This document shows positions 35,985-49,219 of a stretch of DNA of 64,000 nt, one piece after another. The position numbers and the translations under genes are program-made. This stretch comes from Epiperipatus broadwayi (lineage: Eukaryota > Onychophora > Udeonychophora > Euonychophora > Peripatidae): contig JAQFVV010000276.1 in assembly GCA_028023455.1 (NCBI GenBank), forward strand, positions 122,001 through 186,000, given 5' to 3'. Every line of letters starts with the position of its first letter. Position 1 is the stretch's first letter. The notes beneath the pieces are model-generated. The model was not told the DNA's origin, did not search any database, and saw nothing but the letters and a program-made list of their open reading frames with translations.

Positions 35985-36558
35985 CCAATTCAATTCAATT
36001 CATTTATTTAAGTGCTAAACAACAGCATAAAGCCAATTACAGCTTGCACATACAATAAAAGTGAAAATAAAACATATAACATAAAATGAAAATACAAATG
36101 TATACATAATAAAGCAAAATTTAAAAGACAAAATCAAACTTCACATTTCAGTTTAACAAGATTACAAAATTTCTTATAATCAATGTCACACAGATTAAGG
36201 TTACTCCCAATTTGATTATATAAAGAGGGTAACCTAAATAAAGGAGAAAATTTAAGAATATTAGAACAGCATGTTTGAATCTGATATACACAAGTAGACC
36301 TAGTATCATAACTCAAAGACCTAACTGAGATAGTTGAAACTATATCTGATAAAATAATCTGTTTATTAACAATTTTATAAAAATATTTCAAATCCCTATA
36401 CTTTTGTCTGGATGAAAGATTAATCATTTTACCCTCCCAAGAAACATACATCCTTGCAAAGAACTAGGGTTCCAAATCGACTGCAACAAGTTACATCCTT
36501 GCAAAGAACTAGGGTTCCAAATTATTGAACCATATTCAATAATAGGAAGAACCAATGA
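35985..36558 (-). pseudogene. 5'-truncated LINE (CR1/L2/Jockey-like), RT C-terminal part
   Basis: The minus strand reads LVLPIIEYGSIIWNPSSLQG (36470-36560), a LINE thumb motif. It continues with RQKYRDLKYFYKIVNKQ, then SYDTRSTCVYQI and FSPLFRLPSLYNQIGSNLN (36134-36451). This pattern ends many CR1/L2/Jockey-type ORF2 proteins. A duplicated 44-bp block (ACATCCTTGCAAAGAACTAG at 36448 and 36492) breaks it. The 3' UTR ends in TTGAATTGAATTGG and the TAA array. Confidence 0.75.
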
Positions 36559-36559
36559 A

Positions 36560-37130
<571 letters not shown>

Positions 37131-37131
37131 A

Positions 37132-38420
<1,289 letters not shown>

Positions 38421-38734
38421 TTATATCAAGATTAATAATAAAATGGATATACTTTAAACTTAATTTTTTTATATTATATTAAAATTCAATGTAACGATAA
38501 AATTTTTGTGGCATACAGCATGATAAATCCATCTCTTATTTAAACATTGGAAATTTCAATTTCTTTTTGAATTGAAAAAAAAACTAAATCTATATCAATT
38601 ATAATAAATTAGCTAAAGTTAATTATTATTAAATGGTAAATAATTTTATGATTTAAGAGGTTAATATTTCTCAAGGTACATCATCCTGAAGAAATATTAA
38701 AATCATTTCTAAAAATTTTAACAAAAATATTAAT

Positions 38735-39163
38735 AATATCAATAATTATGTGCTATAACGCTCGTTAAAGAAGTTATATATATTATTAAAATCGTGGAAC
38801 ATGAAAAAGCTACTGGACACAGATTTGAACCCACCAATCCCATAATAGTGTGCAAAGAGAGTAATGACCAAGGCGCAAAATAAAGGAGGCATATTTCATA
38901 AATAATGACACCCAATCAATTAATAGAAAAGACACCTGTTTTCCATTTCAAAAAGATGGACAAACTAATTCAGACAATATTTTAAATAAAATACCAAAAC
39001 ATCTAATTAACATAAATTTGAATACGCCCCTTCATCACTATCAACCGCACACAGCTATGATTATGAAGCCACAGAGCTTTGAAAGCGCTAAGCTTTAAAT
39101 AAATTTAATAATATATATATAACTTCTTTAACGAGCGTTATAAGCGCATAATTATTGATATTA
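38735..39163 (+). mobile_element. PLE endonuclease C-terminus with inverted flanks
   Basis: About 50-bp arms (ATAACGCTCGTTAAAGAAGT at 38755 and its reverse complement at about 39120-39145, with ATAATTATTGATATTA beyond) enclose about 320 bp. The inside translates on the plus strand as EKATGHRFEPTNPIIVCKESNDQGAK with RRHI, the H..TGH.F...ES....R..EA.HI end of PLE GIY-YIG proteins. A segment near 39052-39095 (ATGAAGCC, AGAGCTTTGAAAGCGC) resembles a decayed hammerhead 3' core. This is a different PLE family from those at 30-35 kb. Confidence 0.55.
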
Positions 39164-39859
39164 TGTAATTTATGAGAAGTTTATAAAAAAAATTTCATTA
39201 CAAAAATATTAATAATAATATTCCTTTAATTATTAAATACTCTCATATTTTTTTAAACCTGATATTTCAAAGATGCAAGATTATACGCTAAAAAGAAATT
39301 TATTATAAAAATTTAATCAAACGCAAAAAAATTATAAAATTTAAAAAGAATTGGTTAAATTACAGAAAAATATATAAGATAACATTATAAGAAAAACATA
39401 ATTAACATTGAATTCAAAATTTAAACTTAAATTATTTTAGTCTCACATAAAAAAATTAAACCTTGTTAAATGCAAGTTACAATTTTAAAACGAGCTTAAT
39501 ATATTAAACACTGACTGTCTATTTAACTAAGCAAATAAGGAGAAGACAAAGAAATTTCTAATTGAAGAAATTATAACATAATTAAAGACACCAAATCAAA
39601 ATTTACAATTTTACAAATTATCCTAAAAAAACTGAAAATTAATTAAATGATTCCTATTTTTAAAAAATTGAAACATATTAGATAATGTAAGTTATAGACG
39701 TACTACAACTTTACCAGCAATGGTCAAATTGATGTATGTATTATAGAGTTAAATATGATCCATAAAATGAAATGCCTAACATTTGACAGGGTTTTATTTC
39801 ACACAAATCTTTTTTTTTTTTCAAATCTGTTCGCTATAAGTGATTATATCACACATTCA

Positions 39860-40340
39860 ATTATTGTAATGTGGAACTGGATATCATTTATTTTGATCTC
39901 AGTAAAACATTAATAATGTGAAGCACAATTTTATAATTGATAAAGTAGATAAAATATAAACAAATATGGATCTCAAACATAAAATTATATATTTTTAAAT
40001 AGAAAAACGTTTTGTTATGAGGGATATAAGAAAAGAATGGTTTTTGTTTCCAAATCAAGAAATTCCTCAAGGAAGTCTCTTGCTACCTATATTATATAAT
40101 ATTTTTATACGATTTACATCGTATTAGAATCATCACTACTATCATATGCAGGTGATTTGGAAATTTTTCAAACAAATATATAATCAGGAAATGCTAATAA
40201 TTTGAAAGTAGGTATTAACAATTTCGTAATGGTACCTACAAATTAAATGACAATAAATGCAAAATTATAACTTTTACTTCTAATTCTAACTTATCTTTCA
40301 GGGAATAGCTATAAATACAAAAAGTATAGAAAGTCTTGAT
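39860..40340 (+). pseudogene. LINE reverse transcriptase fragment (CR1/L2/Jockey-like)
   Basis: Plus-strand pieces: LDIIYFDLSKTL (39880-39915, the IY.DFSKAFD motif A), EIPQGSLLLPILYNIF (about 40060-40110, the VPQGS motif B), and YAGDLEIF (about 40147-40170, the YADD catalytic motif with one Asp lost). Frameshifts separate them. Dead. Confidence 0.7.
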
Positions 40341-40384
40341 GTTTATAAAAGTTTATGCATGGCATTTTCACCAATTACATTATC

Positions 40385-41195
40385 TTGCATTATGATTTGT
40401 AGAGGTCTCTCTTGTTAAAATTAAGCACTCAAGGCGCATGTACTAAGGTTTTAGCCTTATATAAGTATTACGATCATGCTTAATTAAGAGTTAATATTTA
40501 CAACTTTAAATTGATTCAAAATATTTCTAAATTTAATACCTGAATATTGATTGATTCGTTGTAAATCGAAAGATTTTGCGCGAGAATGTTAATGTTTAAC
40601 AGAAATAGTGGACTTAATCAGTGAAGAATTTATTAGCTTCATGCTTCCAAATCAATATGCTTTAGATTTTTCTATATAATTAAGAAAATAGGTTCAGAGA
40701 TAAGAAGGGGTCCCTCTTATCTTTATAAAGTCGAATCTTGTGTTATGATTTGTAGAAGTCTCTCTTGTTAAAATTAAGCACTCAAAGCGCATGTACTAAG
40801 ATTTTAGCCTTATATAAGTATTACGTGCTGACATCGCTTAATTAAGAATTAATATTTATAACTTTAAATTGATTAAAAATATTTTTAAATTTAATATCTG
40901 AATATTGACTCATTGTAAATCGAAAGATTTAGCGAACGTTAATGTTTAACAGAAATAGTGAACTTAATCACTGAAGAATTTATTAGCTTCATGCTCCCAA
41001 ATCAATATGCTTTAGATTTGCCTATATAATTAAAAAAATAGGTTCAGATATAAGAGGGGGTCCCTCTTATCTTTATAAAGTCGAATCTTGCATTATGATT
41101 TGTAGAGATCTTTCTTGATAAAATTAAGCATGATAAAATAAAGCACTCAAGGTGCATGTACTAAGGTTTTAACCTTATATAAGTATTATTTAATA
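40385..41195. repeat. 352-bp tandem repeat, about 2.3 copies
   Basis: The marker TATGATTTGT occurs at 40391, 40744 and 41094 (truncated third copy). Copies one and two match along their whole length, with a few indels. Each contains GATTCGTTGTAAATCGAAAG or a decayed form, in which GATT/AATC then GAAA could be a stem II-core remnant, but a full hammerhead is not visible. The third copy passes into the 466-bp hammerhead repeat. Confidence 0.75.
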
Positions 41196-41284
41196 TTGTA
41201 AATATAGAGAATTTGAACTCAGACTTTCAAACTCTTCACACTATCTCAAACCACTGGTACACATAACCACACACATGTAGAAAA

Positions 41285-41356
41285 GATAAATAATCACCAA
41301 TATATGTATTTTGTGCTGAACCAGCACTCATCAGTTGGTCCAGATTATAATCTCAC
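41285..41356 (-). ncRNA. Hammerhead ribozyme (copy alpha, core damaged)
   Basis: Minus strand: GATTATAATCTGGACCAA (stem I), CTGATGA, GTGC(TGGTTCA)GCAC perfect stem II, AAAA in place of GAAA, TACATATA, then TTGGTGATTATT pairing with ACCAA and with GATTAT-type sequence distally. Loss of G12 should abolish cleavage. Confidence 0.7.
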
Positions 41357-41756
41357 CCCACATATATAATCAGTGCTCAGTTTATATTAAGATAGTAAAT
41401 CTTCATACTTTAATGGACAAGCTTCAATCCACTCCAACTCTTCAGCTATCCATACCATTGAAAATTAGATGATGGAAAGTCCAAATCCCAACTAATGCCA
41501 ATATTAGTGTCATGCCCATGTTGATTTCAATGCATTCTGATCCCTCATGTATACAACCTTATCCATTTAAATACATAGAAGAGGAATGGGCAGGATTCAG
41601 GCTAAATGTGTAAATATTTGAAATACAGGCATTCTTTATATACCTGGAGCTTAATTGTAAATATAGGGAATTTGATATCAGACATTCAAGCACCGTTCAA
41701 CTATCCACACTATCTCAAACCACTAATACACATGATCACACACATGTAGAAAAGAT

Positions 41757-41823
41757 AAAAAAATCACCCACATATTTCATCCTGAATCAGCACTCATCAG
41801 TTGGTCCAGATTATTATCTCCCT
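41757..41823 (-). ncRNA. Hammerhead ribozyme (copy beta)
   Basis: Minus strand: AATAATCTGGACCAA, CTGATGA, GTGC..GGAT, GAAA, TATGTGGGTGATTTTTTATC. Both core strands are intact, but stem II is weakened and the cleavage site is altered. Confidence 0.65.
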
Positions 41824-41930
41824 CACACATATATATAGTCAGTCCTCAGTATATATTAAGATAGTAAATCTTTGTACTTTAATGGACAGGCTTCAATCTA
41901 CTCCAATGATTCTGTCTATTAAAATATGAA

Positions 41931-42428
41931 GATTTTCTATCTTAATATAAACTGAACACTGATTATATATGTGTGTGGGAGATAATAATTTGGACCAACT
42001 GATGAGTGCCGGTTTAGCATGACATATTTTGTACTGGTGATTATTTACCTTTTCTACACATGTGCCATGTGTATCAGAGGTTTGAGATAGTGTGGATAGT
42101 TGAAGGGTGCTTGAAAGTCTGAGTTCAAATCCCTCTATTTACAATTAAGCTCCAGGTATATGAAGAATGCCTGTATTTCAAATATTCACACATTTAGCCT
42201 GCATCCTAACCATCCCTCTTCCATGTATTTAAATGGAAAAGGTCCTATGAATGAGGGGTCAGAGTGACTTGAGGTCAACATGGGCATGGCATTAATATTG
42301 ACATCAGCATGGGATTTGGGCTTTCCATCATCAGATTTTCAATGGTATGGATGTTTGAAGAATTGGAACAGATTCAAGCATGTCCATTAAATCATGAAGA
42401 TAGCTATTGTAATATAAAACTGAGCAGA
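41931..42428 (+). repeat. Hammerhead-bearing repeat unit, inverted relative to the dimer (plus)
   Basis: Plus-strand unit of the same family facing the minus dimer, so 41.4-42.4 kb is a large imperfect palindrome centred near 41930. At about 42428 it passes directly into a PLE endonuclease remnant. Confidence 0.75.
41972..42052 (+). ncRNA. Hammerhead ribozyme (copy gamma, GACA core)
   Basis: AATTTGGACCAA, CTGATGA, GTGC(CGGTTTA)GCAT, GACA in place of GAAA, TATTTTGTA, CTGGTGATTATTTA. Stem I is kept; one core base is changed. Confidence 0.62.
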
Positions 42429-42600
42429 AAAGAAAAGGTACAAATAAGAGAATTTAAAGAAGCTGCTCACATGACAATGGCAAAAAATCTCATAAGCCAA
42501 CCCAGTGTGACTATACATAATGTATGCAAACCACTAATCACCATTTCTCTTAGAAAAATGGAGAAATCAGGAGGAACCTCATTCATAAGTATATGAAATT
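42429..42600 (+). pseudogene. PLE endonuclease C-terminal fragment
   Basis: The frame end reads KEKVQIREFKEAAHMTMAKN and then SQPSVTIHNV. It resembles the KRKIKEAMLISRNRQMLMNR end of the family I PLE (R..KEA...), but from another family. It is fused in frame to upstream ribozyme-repeat sequence in the open frame 42309-42596, which is therefore a chimera and not a gene. It suggests that the 466-bp repeats are joined to PLE ends. Confidence 0.5.
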
Positions 42601-42659
42601 TCTACAGACTGTCACCTTTGACAGGATAGCTAGGTTAGTTAGATCTTTACCTTAAAATT

Positions 42660-42935
42660 AAAAACTCAAGAATCTAAGGACCAAGGTTTGGATCCCATGT
42701 CAGTCCTGTCACTGATCAGGCCAGAATTGAAGAAGACATGAGACTAATACCTCTTGATCCATTGTGCGTATACTAACCTGTTTGATGTGCAATTATTAAC
42801 AATTGAATGTATTTGGAATATTTAAATAAAGTTAAATTTTCCCTAAAGACATTCAATACATATATTAGATGACGGAAATAGTCCAATATAAACACACCTA
42901 GAATACCATCATCACAAACTTTCAGGAAAACACTG
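42660..42935 (+). repeat. PLE-tail-like repeat, second copy
   Basis: Shares GATCAGGCCA, GTGC(G/A)TATACTAA and TTGAATGTATTTGGAATATT with 3335-3620. CACTGATCAGGCCAGAATT and CATTGTGCGTATAC suggest a decayed ribozyme-like end. Its 3' part (42805-42935) is the stretch that is inverted at 3335-3470. Confidence 0.5.
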
Positions 42936-43460
42936 ATTATATATATATATATATAAAACACTGATATATATTATATATATATATATGGGAGTTGATAATC
43001 TGGACCAGCTGATGAGTGCTGGTTTAGCATGAAATACTTGTCTTGGGTGGTTATTTATCTTTTTCACATGTGTGGCCATGTGTATCAGCAGTTTGAGATA
43101 GTGTGGATAGTTCAAGGATGATTGAAAGTCTGAGTTCAAATCCTCTATATTTACAATTAAGTTCCAAGTATATGAATAGTGCCTGTATTTCAAATATTTA
43201 CACATTTATCCTGCTTCCTGCCCATCCCCTTTCTCTATATTTAAATGGATAAGGTCCTACACATAAAGATTCGAGTGCCTTGAGGTCAACTTGGGCATGG
43301 CAATAATATTGGCATCAGCGTGGAATTTGGGCTTTCCATCATCAGATTTTAAATGGTATGGATGGTTGAAAAGTTGGAGTGTATTGAAGTGTATCTATTA
43401 AAGTATGAAGTTTTGCTATATTAATATAAACTGAGCATTGATTATATATATATATGATAA
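42936..43460 (+). repeat. Hammerhead-bearing repeat unit (plus)
   Basis: Fourth unit of the 466-bp family, starting in a TA run (42940-42986) and ending at AATATAAACTGAGCATTGAT (43424-43443). It aligns with the plus unit at 41.93-42.43 kb. Confidence 0.75.
42990..43062 (+). ncRNA. Hammerhead ribozyme (copy delta, intact core, GUC site)
   Basis: GATAATCTGGACCAG, CTGATGA, GTGC(TGGTTTA)GCAT, GAAA, TACTTGTC, TTGGGTGGTTATTTATC. Both core strands are canonical, and GTC is the classical cleavage triplet. Stem III would be only about 3 bp, so cleavage may need a dimer. This is the best-preserved core in the window. Confidence 0.72.
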
Positions 43461-43564
43461 ACAAAAATGCAAGTTATATATATATATATTGAAGCAGTCA
43501 GATCTAAGTTCAATCCTAGCTTCATGATCTTTCACATGTTGCCAATTTCAAACCCTTGTACTAA

Positions 43565-43675
43565 CCTTGAATTTCCGATGCAATGGGGCTTTATACATTC
43601 AGTCCACACTAATTTCTTTATGAATTTCTGATGCAATGGGGCTTTATACATTCAGTCCATGCTAGTTTCCTTAAA
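43565..43675. repeat. 52-bp tandem duplication
   Basis: GATGCAATGGGGCTTTATAC occurs at 43578 and 43630 with its flanks. Just upstream (43490-43530) GAAGCAGTCAGATCTAAGTT followed by CAATCC looks like the B-box end of a tRNA-derived SINE, but no A-box half or tail was found. Confidence 0.65.
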
Positions 43676-43907
43676 GAAACACTATTATAAATGTGTGTTA
43701 AAATTAACTCATTTGAGATTTAAGCTAATCATTTCTATTAATAAGTTCATGATAGAATTATTCATGAATTTATATATATTATAACTGCATGGATTGTGTG
43801 ATATATATTTATAAATATTTAAATGTACATATTTGTTCTAAGGTTTCATTGCGTCAGGAATGTTTTGTTTTACTTTAAATAGTTTGTTCAAATTTTTAAT
43901 GATTAAA

Positions 43908-44115
43908 AGCTACATTCTTTCGATAAGCTTTCAGATAGTCCTTTTCCAAAAACAATGGGTAAAGTTTTTATTAATTAGAAAAAGATAAGTCTTTAAAATG
44001 TAAGGATGGTCCTAATTAAAATCATTTTCTGATTTTAAAAATTCATTTTCTAATTAGAAAATGAATTCAAGTTAATAAGTTTGAAAGCTTTATCGAAGGA
44101 ATGTATCTAAAAACA
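43908..44115. repeat. Inverted repeat with internal 26-bp palindrome
   Basis: Arms CATTCTTTCGATAAGCTTTC (43913) and GAAAGCTTTATCGAAGGAATG (44086, written here less its last base: GAAAGCTTTATCGAAGGAAT) are near-perfect complements about 150 bp apart. Inside, ATTCATTTTCTAA/TTAGAAAATGAAT is a perfect palindrome (about 44041-44066). Possibly a small MITE. Confidence 0.55.
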
Positions 44116-44119
44116 ACTA

Positions 44120-44560
44120 GTAAATTGTTGTAATATTGATTAGGAAAGAAGCGCTAGCCTGAAGGCATCAGATACAGTATAAAGAGCCCAGGGAAAGCTT
44201 CCAGGGAGCTATTATTCCTCATTAAGAGAAGCCATCTTTGTTGTAGAGTAGTGCAGTAAACTCTGTGCATTTTAAATAGTGTTTCGATCATGGTAAGGGG
44301 CTAAATGTCAGGAATCTGGCTATCAGTTCCTGAAGTCCCCTGAAAATCTTCAATGGAGCTGCTGAATCTTTTCCAGACCTATCATGCTGCTAAAATCATG
44401 AAAATTCATTAATATGCTGTTCCAGTAATCGACTAAATGCATGCCTACATTTTTACCAACTCAGACGTGTAACCTAGGGATCCAGTCCGGAAGAAATGGG
44501 TAATATATATTTCTATAATAAACCTTAAACTTTCTGGCCAGTTCAGAACTTTACTTTACA
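44120..44560 (+). other. Less AT-rich segment with TATA-like box, possible solo LTR
   Basis: GTATAAAGAGCCCAGG (about 44176) looks like a promoter TATA box. The next 300 bp are clearly richer in G+C than the surroundings. No partner LTR, primer site or coding frame is visible, so the assignment is a guess. Confidence 0.25.
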
Positions 44561-47500
44561 CTCTTTTTAAGAGCTCTTCACATTTATAATGTAATAATCT
44601 TTGTAAAACTCTTTTATTTATGCTTTTTAAATTAGTAATTCTCTCAATCTCTAGTCTTTAAATTTAACTTTCCTTCATTACTATGGCTGTTCATATATTA
44701 TATTATATATACTGTAGATATATATGACTCATTTCACCACATACATATTATTTAATTAAAAAAATTTTTTTCTTTTATATATATATAGATTTATGTGTGT
44801 ATTTATTATTATATAGTCTATATAAATTCTTAATAAATAAGCAGTTGTAGAGAGAGACGGTAATAATATTTAATATTGATTTATTATATTTTTTATTGAA
44901 TAATGTGTAAATTATTTAACTTTCATTTTGTTAAAATAAAGTAGATCAAAAAAAAAGTGTAAAATAAGGTGATCAGATCAAGATTAGGAGATAAAAAAAA
45001 TGTACATGTGCAAAAGAGTGTGAAAGAATGAAAATGTCTGTATAAACACAAAAACGCCTTTACACCTATTTCTGATAACTATAGATTGCCAGCTTTGTTG
45101 TATTGTTTTTATCTGTATCTAAGATTATTTTTTTAAAAAGAGAGAGGTGCTTTGAGGAAATAAAAGGTGATTATTAATTTTCTTGTAAAATTGCGACAAA
45201 CCATCAAACTTGAGAAGCTTTAATTTTTTGTTTCAAGATAAGAGATTTGCAGGTGGTCAGTTTCTTTGACCAAAGATTGGCAATATAAATGAATGAAATA
45301 ATATTGAGATCACTCAGTCAGTATTATTAATCAGAGATGTAATGACTCAGTTTTTACCTTATTATTAAACAGATATGTTTAAAGATCACTCAGTCATTAT
45401 TATTAAAAAGAGATGTAACGATCAGTTTTTTTTTTTAATGTTGGAAAAAGAAAGTGAGCAATTTGATTTTTTTTTCACTCTTTAAAAACTGAAAAAAGGA
45501 AGGAAATGACTCATGTTTTAAAGCCAGTATAGACGAAGATGTGCATCTATATAAGCAATTTCCAGCAATATTGAGATAAAGAAGAAAGAATGGAACAAAA
45601 TTGAATTACTTGGAAGAAATTATTAACAATTATATAAAAATGATATTAATATATCTTGCTGTGCATAATACCATGAATTTGCATTGCTAAAACCATTTTT
45701 TCTGCTTTCTGGAATAATACAGAATGGGTTAAAATCACTAATCTACTGTGGACTCATATACCAATCAAATAATAACCAACAAAATGATAGAGTTTGAAGC
45801 CAACCACAGAAGCTATATGAAATGCTTCTTTTCTGGCTCCTTGTCTATTCTAGGCTCATTACCTTTGGCAGGATGGAGAAGGGGAAAGAAGAGGAAAAAA
45901 ATGTATAAAAGCCATATATAGCCAAATATGAAGCTATGAATCAAATTTTTGTTAAAGTTTTCCTATCATCTAAAGTGTCTAAAATGATTTTTTTTAAATG
46001 GGAGAGACAAGAAAATCCACCAGTTAATACCTATCAAAAAGTATTTATAATAACTCTTTTTGAAATGGTAGAATGAAGCCAATCAACAAATTCAGCATTA
46101 TCAAAAGTATCAACAATAAATAATTTTAAAATTGAAGAAATAAGCAGGTCAATTAATTCATGTTTATCTTAAAGTATCTGCAAGAACTTTCTTTTTTAAA
46201 TGGAGCAAAGACAAGCAGTCTGAAAATTCAAACTCAGGACATTTATAAGAAGTGAAAGTGATCGGGTAACTATGAACTTTCGTTAACAGATCTTTTATTA
46301 TTGCTTATGAAAAGTAAACCTTAATTTATTGTTCAAAGCATTATTTTTTTCTTTTGATACAGAAACATTAAGGGCTTGTTTATCTATAGTTATTCTCAAT
46401 ATCACATAACATAACACAAATACAGTTTAAATCTTTAAACTTAAATGTTCATTTTTTTTTATTATATTGTAATATTGAAATGTTTTTTTTAATTGTTCTT
46501 CAGTTGTTATGATAATGAGCAACCTATAAATATATGCATTTATAATGGGTTTTTTTTATTTTATCTTGTTGCATATTAAAATTGATATAATGTATTTTAT
46601 TTTCTTTTGCTAAAAGGTTGCACGAATATTTTATATATATATATATGTAATTTATGTATTAATCTCTAGTATAGGGGTATACATTTTAAACATATATGTT
46701 AACATTACCGAATGTTTGTGCATGTGTAATTGCTTATACAAACACGTCAAAAGAATAGGCTATACCTAGTTAGTTTAAATATAGTAAATTATAAAGCAGG
46801 AATCACATTTGAATGGAAGTGAAAGAAAACACACAAGTTACATATGGAATTTATTTTTATAATATAATAAGTTAGGAAAGTTTTAAGTAAGCATTCCATG
46901 AAATATATATATATATTTTAAATGTCATTTTAAGCCAGCTTATTTTAAAATATCCAAAATGACAAACTTATATATTAAATTTATTTGGTTGTGCTTATAT
47001 AAATTTTTTGTATCAGTTTTGTATTGAATTAATGTAATAATAAGCCATTTATCTCATTATTAATTTGATTTTAAAGAAAGAAAGAGTAATAGTATTAATC
47101 AAATATAATTATATATTTTAATTGGTTTCCGAGTTGTTATTAAAAATATTATGTTTTTTGTCTTAATTCTATGGTTTTAAATGATCATCATCATCATCGC
47201 TTACAGATATTAAGAATCATCATTCGTAAATATTGAGCACTCACTTGCTAATATTAAGCGCTCGCAAAATGTTAAGTAAACTAGAATGTTGATTTACATT
47301 TAGGTATTTAAGGGTTAAGCTTGATAATAACCAAGTTTTAATAATTATAGGTGTATAAAGAAAGCTAAAATTATGTTGTGTCCATGAATTATGATCATCC
47401 TCATCAAAGATGGATATCGTATTATTGATTAAAATGTTTAAAATAATACTATACAAGAGTTATGATTGCCATCATCATCATTAATAAATTATAATCATTA

Positions 47501-49040
47501 AATCTAATGTTTAGCATAATTAATATATATAGTAAATAAAGATTTATAGAAAGATGAATATCATGCATAGAAAATCATGATGATCATTCATCATCACTAG
47601 TATTATTAAATCCTGGTTTTAACTATAAAAGTATTTTAGTAAATAACTATAAACTTATATAAATGCTAGTAAATGTAATATTTAAATCTCAGTTTGAAAT
47701 AGGATAATTTTTAATAAATGCATATGAGTTTATAAAGATTAATTTATTGTTGTGAGTTTATTAATAAGCTATGGCTAGTATCATCATCACTATTATTATC
47801 ATTATTATTATGATATCACTACTATTATCATTCATCATTATTATCATCATCATTATCACCTTTATATTGTGATAAATAATCTAGTTAAATGGCCATCAAT
47901 ATTAATAATGGTTTTCACGATGCTTGTTTAGAAGCCATTAATAAGATGATACTTGTCTGTTCATCAATATACATAAAATGAGCTAGCAATGTCTATAAGA
48001 GGCTTTGATCTATAATATAAATTTTGGTAATATTGGGATCTTGTAATTTTATCGATATAGATAAAATGTAAGAATGTCATTTTTTCATTAGTTATCCAAG
48101 TCATGTGTGATAAAAATGTACCGAATGAGTTTGAACTCAGTACACTCTAAACAGATATTTATCTAGATTTAAAACAATCTAGTGGCGCTCGTGGGAAAAC
48201 ACATATACTTAGCTAAACTGAATAAAGAGTGATATAATCCCTTTCCAACTTCATAATATTAACTTTATATAATATATATTTTATAAATTGTCATGAATAG
48301 CACCAGTGTGTGCATGTGACCATGAATGGTCTTATATGGTTGGAAAGAAGAATAGGAAGGATTCTTTGTTAAAATAACCTAGTATGGGAGATAAGCATAA
48401 TGCACTCCAGGAATCTCAAAGTGGGTAATTTTATTCAGTTGCTATATTTATTATTCTTTTATTTGATGACAATGGCCAGTATGTTTTATTGTTCAAATGA
48501 CATCCCCAATATTTAGATATTATTAAATCTTTAATGATGATAGTTTTAATTGTCATTGTTATTCTATATGGAGAAATGAGACAACGTATTTATTTCATTA
48601 CTAATGTGACAGAATTAATGTTTAGGATAGTTGCAATCGAGCTATAATGTTATATTTAATTAATTAGAAATAGTCACCCAGATAGAGCATGATATGCATA
48701 TATTCTTATTTATATGTTAGCATCATCCTTATTTAATTATAAATTGTATTTTGGCTAACACAGTGAATTCATTTCTCATTTAGTTTACTTGGTTACAAAT
48801 GATGAACCGCTGCAGCGTATCATTATCCTGTTTAGTGTTTGGTTATTGAATTATGGCAACTATCATTTCATCACTCATCTATTTATCTATACTATAACAA
48901 TGTTTACTTACTGTTACAAATAACAGATTAGATAAACATATATGTTAATAATGGATCATTTTCTATCAATTTATTATTATTTCTGTTACAAATATCTTCT
49001 TTCCCTTACAATATATAAATATCGTGTGATTTATTAATGT
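44560..49040. other. No gene recognised; scattered ATC/ATT tracts
   Basis: AT-rich anonymous sequence. Imperfect ATC/ATT trinucleotide tracts occur at 47180-47200, 47465-47485 and especially 47775-47870. Short frames (47241-47456) are unsupported. Confidence 0.5.
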
Positions 49041-49049
49041 CATTTATTT

Positions 49050-49215
49050 GTAATTATATGCCAATAATCTTTCGACTCGATGATCTCCTTTGTTTCCTTT
49101 GCCTTGTGCAAATAATAATATATTAATTCTAATAGTAATTATCGCCATTAGAACTAGATTTACCGTTCTATCAATTATCGAGTCGAAAGAAATTATTAAA
49201 TGTGTGTTATTTTTA
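49050..49215. repeat. Short inverted-repeat (MITE-like) sequence
   Basis: AATAATCTTTCGACTCGATGAT (about 49063-49084, two bases over the core arm) pairs with ATTATCGAGTCGAAAGA (about 49176-49192) across about 90 bp. ATTGGC/GCCAATAA beyond the arms extends the symmetry. No transposase. Confidence 0.5.
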
Positions 49216-49219
49216 TAAT

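Larger units (their letters stand above)
41196..41930 (-). repeat. Hammerhead-bearing 466-bp repeat, tandem dimer (minus)
   Basis: The ribozyme core CTGATGAGTG (minus strand) occurs at 41334-41325 and 41800-41791, exactly 466 bp apart, and the flanking sequence repeats with it. Unit ends are TATA-rich (AATATAAACTGA, GATTATATATA). There is no coding capacity. Short tandem units with a hammerhead and no protein match animal retrozyme-type repeats known to accompany PLEs. Confidence 0.8.

Noticed and set aside
42309-42596. 95-residue open frame as a gene
   Set aside because: It joins ribozyme-repeat sequence to a PLE endonuclease end and has no independent support.
47775-47870. ATC/ATT tract as a CRISPR-like array
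   Set aside because: There are no spacers or fixed repeat unit; it is an imperfect microsatellite in a eukaryotic genome.
48117-48150. tRNA T-arm-like GAGTTTGAACTCAGT
   Set aside because: No acceptor or anticodon stem could be built around it.
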